Shown one piece after another: positions 40,825-42,949 of a DNA stretch of 42,949 nt. A model generated the notes under the pieces. That model was given only the letters and a program-made list of their open reading frames with translations. It was not told the DNA's origin and did no database searches. A program made the position numbers and the translations under genes. How positions within the stretch are numbered: the stretch's first letter is position 1; each line of letters starts with the position of its first letter. Source of the DNA: an uncultured Flavobacteriia bacterium (GTDB lineage Bacteria; Bacteroidota; Bacteroidia; Flavobacteriales_D; Crocinitomicaceae); the NCBI GenBank assembly GCA_903928365.1, contig CAIYQV010000190.1, positions 1-42,949 on the forward strand, read 5' to 3'.

Positions 40825-41816
40825 TGAATACTATGAAAAAATTATTATTTGCTCTTGCGATCTGTTTAACAGGCACAGCCTTTGGACAGCAAATTCCTCA
40901 GTATAGCCAGTATATGAGGAATCAATATACGATCAATCCCGCTGCGGCAGGAGTGTACGATTTTGTAGATATTACCATGTGCGGTCGCTGGCAATGGCTA
41001 GGTTTCGGAGATGAGCCTCGAACAGCTTATCTTTCCATTACATCGCCTATCGGAAAACCAAAAGTAAGTTACAACCCTGCCCTTCGTATCTCTGATGGAC
41101 CTGTTCGTAATCCGGAGATCAAGACGGGTAAACTAAAGCATGCTCTTGGAGGTCAATTTGTTGCTGACCAGTACGGTGCATTCAGAAAAATGCAGGCTGC
41201 AGGAACGTATGCCTTGCATATGCCGGTAACCAAGAATTACAATTTATCTTTTGGTGTGCGATTGGGATTGTCCAGTAATTCATTCCTTTCAGATAAGGCA
41301 AAAGTTCTGAATTTGGTTGACCCAACACAGACCTATACAGATAACACCTATTCTAATTTTGTATCGAATCAGTCCAGTAAGTACATTATGGATCTTGGTG
41401 CAGGATTGTATTTTTACTCAAATAAATCCTTCTTTGGTCTGGCGGCTGATCAATTGACAAAGAACTTTGTTCAGTTTGGTCCGGGAACTGCAAATTTTGA
41501 TAATCAATTCCATTTCAATGCGACTGGCGGTTACAAATTCACCTTGAATCAGGATCTAACACTGATGCCATCGGTTCTGGTTAAATTCATGAATCCTGCT
41601 CCCGTTTCTATAGACGGTTCATTGCAGTTGGAGTACAAAGAGTGGCTATGGACAGGAGTTTCCTATCGTCATAAGGACGCCGTAGTTGGAATGGTTGGAT
41701 TAAATGTCAATCAAAAGTTCAAATTTGGGTATTCATACGATTTCTCACTTTCACGATTCAACAACTTCAGCAGTGGTGGTCACGAGATCGTTTTAGGATT
41801 AATGTTGGGCAGATAA
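40824..41816 (+). CDS. PorP/SprF-family type IX secretion system protein
   Basis: This 330-residue protein has a signal peptide (ending near TAFGQ) followed by the family hallmark QIPQYSQYMRNQYTINPAAAG and a beta-barrel-like sequence to the C-terminal GGHEIVLGLMLGR. PorP/SprF proteins sit in the outer membrane and pair with neighbouring type B sorting-domain adhesins, attaching them to the cell surface. Its ATG overlaps the adhesin stop (TAATG); the ATG at 40833 is an alternative. The genetic pairing strongly suggests it serves the adhesin upstream. Confidence 0.95.
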   Translation: MNTMKKLLFALAICLTGTAFGQQIPQYSQYMRNQYTINPAAAGVYDFVDITMCGRWQWLGFGDEPRTAYLSITSPIGKPKVSYNPALRISDGPVRNPEIKTGKLKHALGGQFVADQYGAFRKMQAAGTYALHMPVTKNYNLSFGVRLGLSSNSFLSDKAKVLNLVDPTQTYTDNTYSNFVSNQSSKYIMDLGAGLYFYSNKSFFGLAADQLTKNFVQFGPGTANFDNQFHFNATGGYKFTLNQDLTLMPSVLVKFMNPAPVSIDGSLQLEYKEWLWTGVSYRHKDAVVGMVGLNVNQKFKFGYSYDFSLSRFNNFSSGGHEIVLGLMLGR

Positions 41817-41838
41817 CTTACAGATAAGAAAGATCATT

Positions 41839-42949
41839 ATGAACTATAAGCATATTTTACTGGGATTGATAACTTGCTTGTCGTTTAGCGGCAAGGCACA
41901 ATTCTGGAACATTTCTGAAATTAAAAAATTACCAGGAACTGTAAATACGGTTGAAGCAGAGGAGAGTATTCCTGTTTTCTCAAAGGACAGTTCAATTCTT
42001 TACTTTGTTAGAACCTATGACCCAAATGCAGTGGGAGGCGCGAGTGACCAGGATATTTGGTTTAGTAAAAAAGCTTCTGATGGAAGTTATGGCGACTGTC
42101 AGCAACTGAAATCCATCAACAATAAATTTAATAATGGTGTTATTGGGTTAAGTGCGAATGGCACTTCCATGTATGTTTTAAATACCTATGAAGGTAAAAA
42201 GGACTTGGTTAAAGGATTGGCTGTGTCCAGTCAAAAAGGGACGGAATGGAGCACACCGGAAGAGCTCGTGATTCCAACCTTAGATATCGAAGGAGATTAT
42301 TATGGTTTTCACGTGAATTCCACCGAGGATGCGATAATCATTTCCTATGCAGGTCCCGGTACACTTGGACTTGAAGATCTTTTCGTTAGTCGAAAACAAG
42401 GAGGTGTTTGGACGGCACCGGTTCATATGGGATCTACATTGAATACTGCATCTTTTGAGATCTCACCCTTTTTGAATAAAACAAGCGATACCTTGTTTTT
42501 CTCGAGTGAGGGACACGGTGGTCAGGGTGGTGCAGATATCTTTTATTCTGTGCGTTTAGATGACTCTTGGACCAATTGGTCTAAACCAATGAATTTGGGA
42601 AATAAGATCAATTCGCCAAAATTTGATGCCTATTTCAGTTATACCTCCAATCAGATCTATTGGTCTTCCAATCGTGATGGTGATCGCAGCGATATTTACA
42701 TGGCTTATGTGTTGACTCCTCCACCTTTGAAGGTTTCTTGTAAGGGTATAGATGTGACGGCATTTGGAGCAAAAGATGGTCGTTTGGAGGCAACACCGAA
42801 GGGTGGAGTTGGTGCTATTGCATATAGTTGGTCTAATGGGTCATCTGATAAGAATCCTAACGGGGTTGATAAAGGAGAATATACTGTAACAGCAACGGAT
42901 GAAATGGGCCAAAAGGCAACATGTACATGTCAGATTTCAGAACCTCTTC
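41839..42949 (+). CDS. PD40 beta-propeller protein with SprB-like repeat, 3'-truncated by window end
   Basis: The frame opens at ATG 41839 (MNYKHILLGLITCLSF, a signal peptide ending near GKAQ) and stays open for about 370 codons to the end of the window. The first 270 residues are WD40-like PD40 propeller blades: DTLFFSSEGHGGQGGADIFY, QIYWSSNRDGDRSDIYMAYV. From about residue 300 an SprB-like repeat begins (DVTAFGAKDGRLEATPKGG, YSWSNGSSDKNPNGVDKGEY). Proteins of this type downstream of PorP/SprF often end in an OmpA peptidoglycan-binding domain (PorE-like), which cannot be seen here. It starts 22 nt after the PorP/SprF stop, so it is probably the third gene of the module. Confidence 0.85.
   Translation, partial: MNYKHILLGLITCLSFSGKAQFWNISEIKKLPGTVNTVEAEESIPVFSKDSSILYFVRTYDPNAVGGASDQDIWFSKKASDGSYGDCQQLKSINNKFNNGVIGLSANGTSMYVLNTYEGKKDLVKGLAVSSQKGTEWSTPEELVIPTLDIEGDYYGFHVNSTEDAIIISYAGPGTLGLEDLFVSRKQGGVWTAPVHMGSTLNTASFEISPFLNKTSDTLFFSSEGHGGQGGADIFYSVRLDDSWTNWSKPMNLGNKINSPKFDAYFSYTSNQIYWSSNRDGDRSDIYMAYVLTPPPLKVSCKGIDVTAFGAKDGRLEATPKGGVGAIAYSWSNGSSDKNPNGVDKGEYTVTATDEMGQKATCTCQISEPL

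Overview
The window looks like chromosomal DNA of a Bacteroidota member, most likely Flavobacteriales and possibly close to Crocinitomicaceae/Fluviicola (family placement is inference). The evidence is: T9SS sorting tails and gliding-type C-terminal domains; a PorP/SprF protein; SprB-like repeats; a carboxypeptidase-regulatory-domain TonB receptor; lineage-typical blocks (ftsX-DUF3098-uppP-truB-queA; ctaB-coxIII-coxIII-coxIV-SCO-DUF420); LeuRS with the usual Bacteroidota insertions; and promoters of the Bacteroidota type (TTG, about 17-20 nt, then TAnnTTTG). No rRNA, tRNA, CRISPR array, insertion sequence or phage gene was seen. Most of the window is housekeeping.

Layout. 1-2320 (+): 5'-truncated LysE-type exporter and a secreted MORN-like repeat protein. 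2322-3486 (-): purN and marC, overlapping. 3651-5898 (+): fatty-acid block acpP-fabF followed by rnc, whose start codon is not ATG/GTG/TTG. 5960-8866 (+): yraN, then an rRNA pseudouridine synthase, a lipoprotein and an outer-membrane protein joined by ATGA overlaps. 8871-13087 (-): peptide-type binding lipoprotein and TonB-dependent receptor. 13335-15996: secreted protein with a T9SS-like tail, methylmalonyl-CoA epimerase, HAD phosphatase (-) and a cyclase-family metal hydrolase. 16040-16849 (-): T9SS-exported SprB-repeat protein. 16850-17400: 551 bp non-coding, with a bidirectional terminator and a 9-N12-9 direct repeat resembling a LytTR-type operator. 17401-20372 (-): TPR histidine kinase and LytTR regulator.

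20462-25070 (+): leuS, a DUF3108 protein and two small conserved unknowns. 25122-26918 (-): lepA. 27272-31051 (+): ftsX, DUF3098, uppP, truB, queA, that is, envelope and tRNA-modification functions. 31106-31816 (-): family 2 glycosyltransferase. 31942-37265 (+): cytochrome oxidase biogenesis cluster (heme O synthase, two subunit III proteins, subunit IV, two SCO-type proteins, DUF420). 37360-end (+): a large repeat adhesin, PorP/SprF and a beta-propeller protein that runs off the window, together a T9SS/gliding-type surface module.

Nothing here is a clearly undescribed multi-gene system. The most interesting signals are: the rnc start; a roughly 165-residue extra-membrane insertion in the first oxidase subunit III; a complete EF-hand-type calcium loop in the DUF420 oxidase-assembly protein; the LytTR-like direct repeat pointing at a short terminated transcript; and an orphan leader before ftsX. 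All readings come from the sequence alone; no database search was possible.
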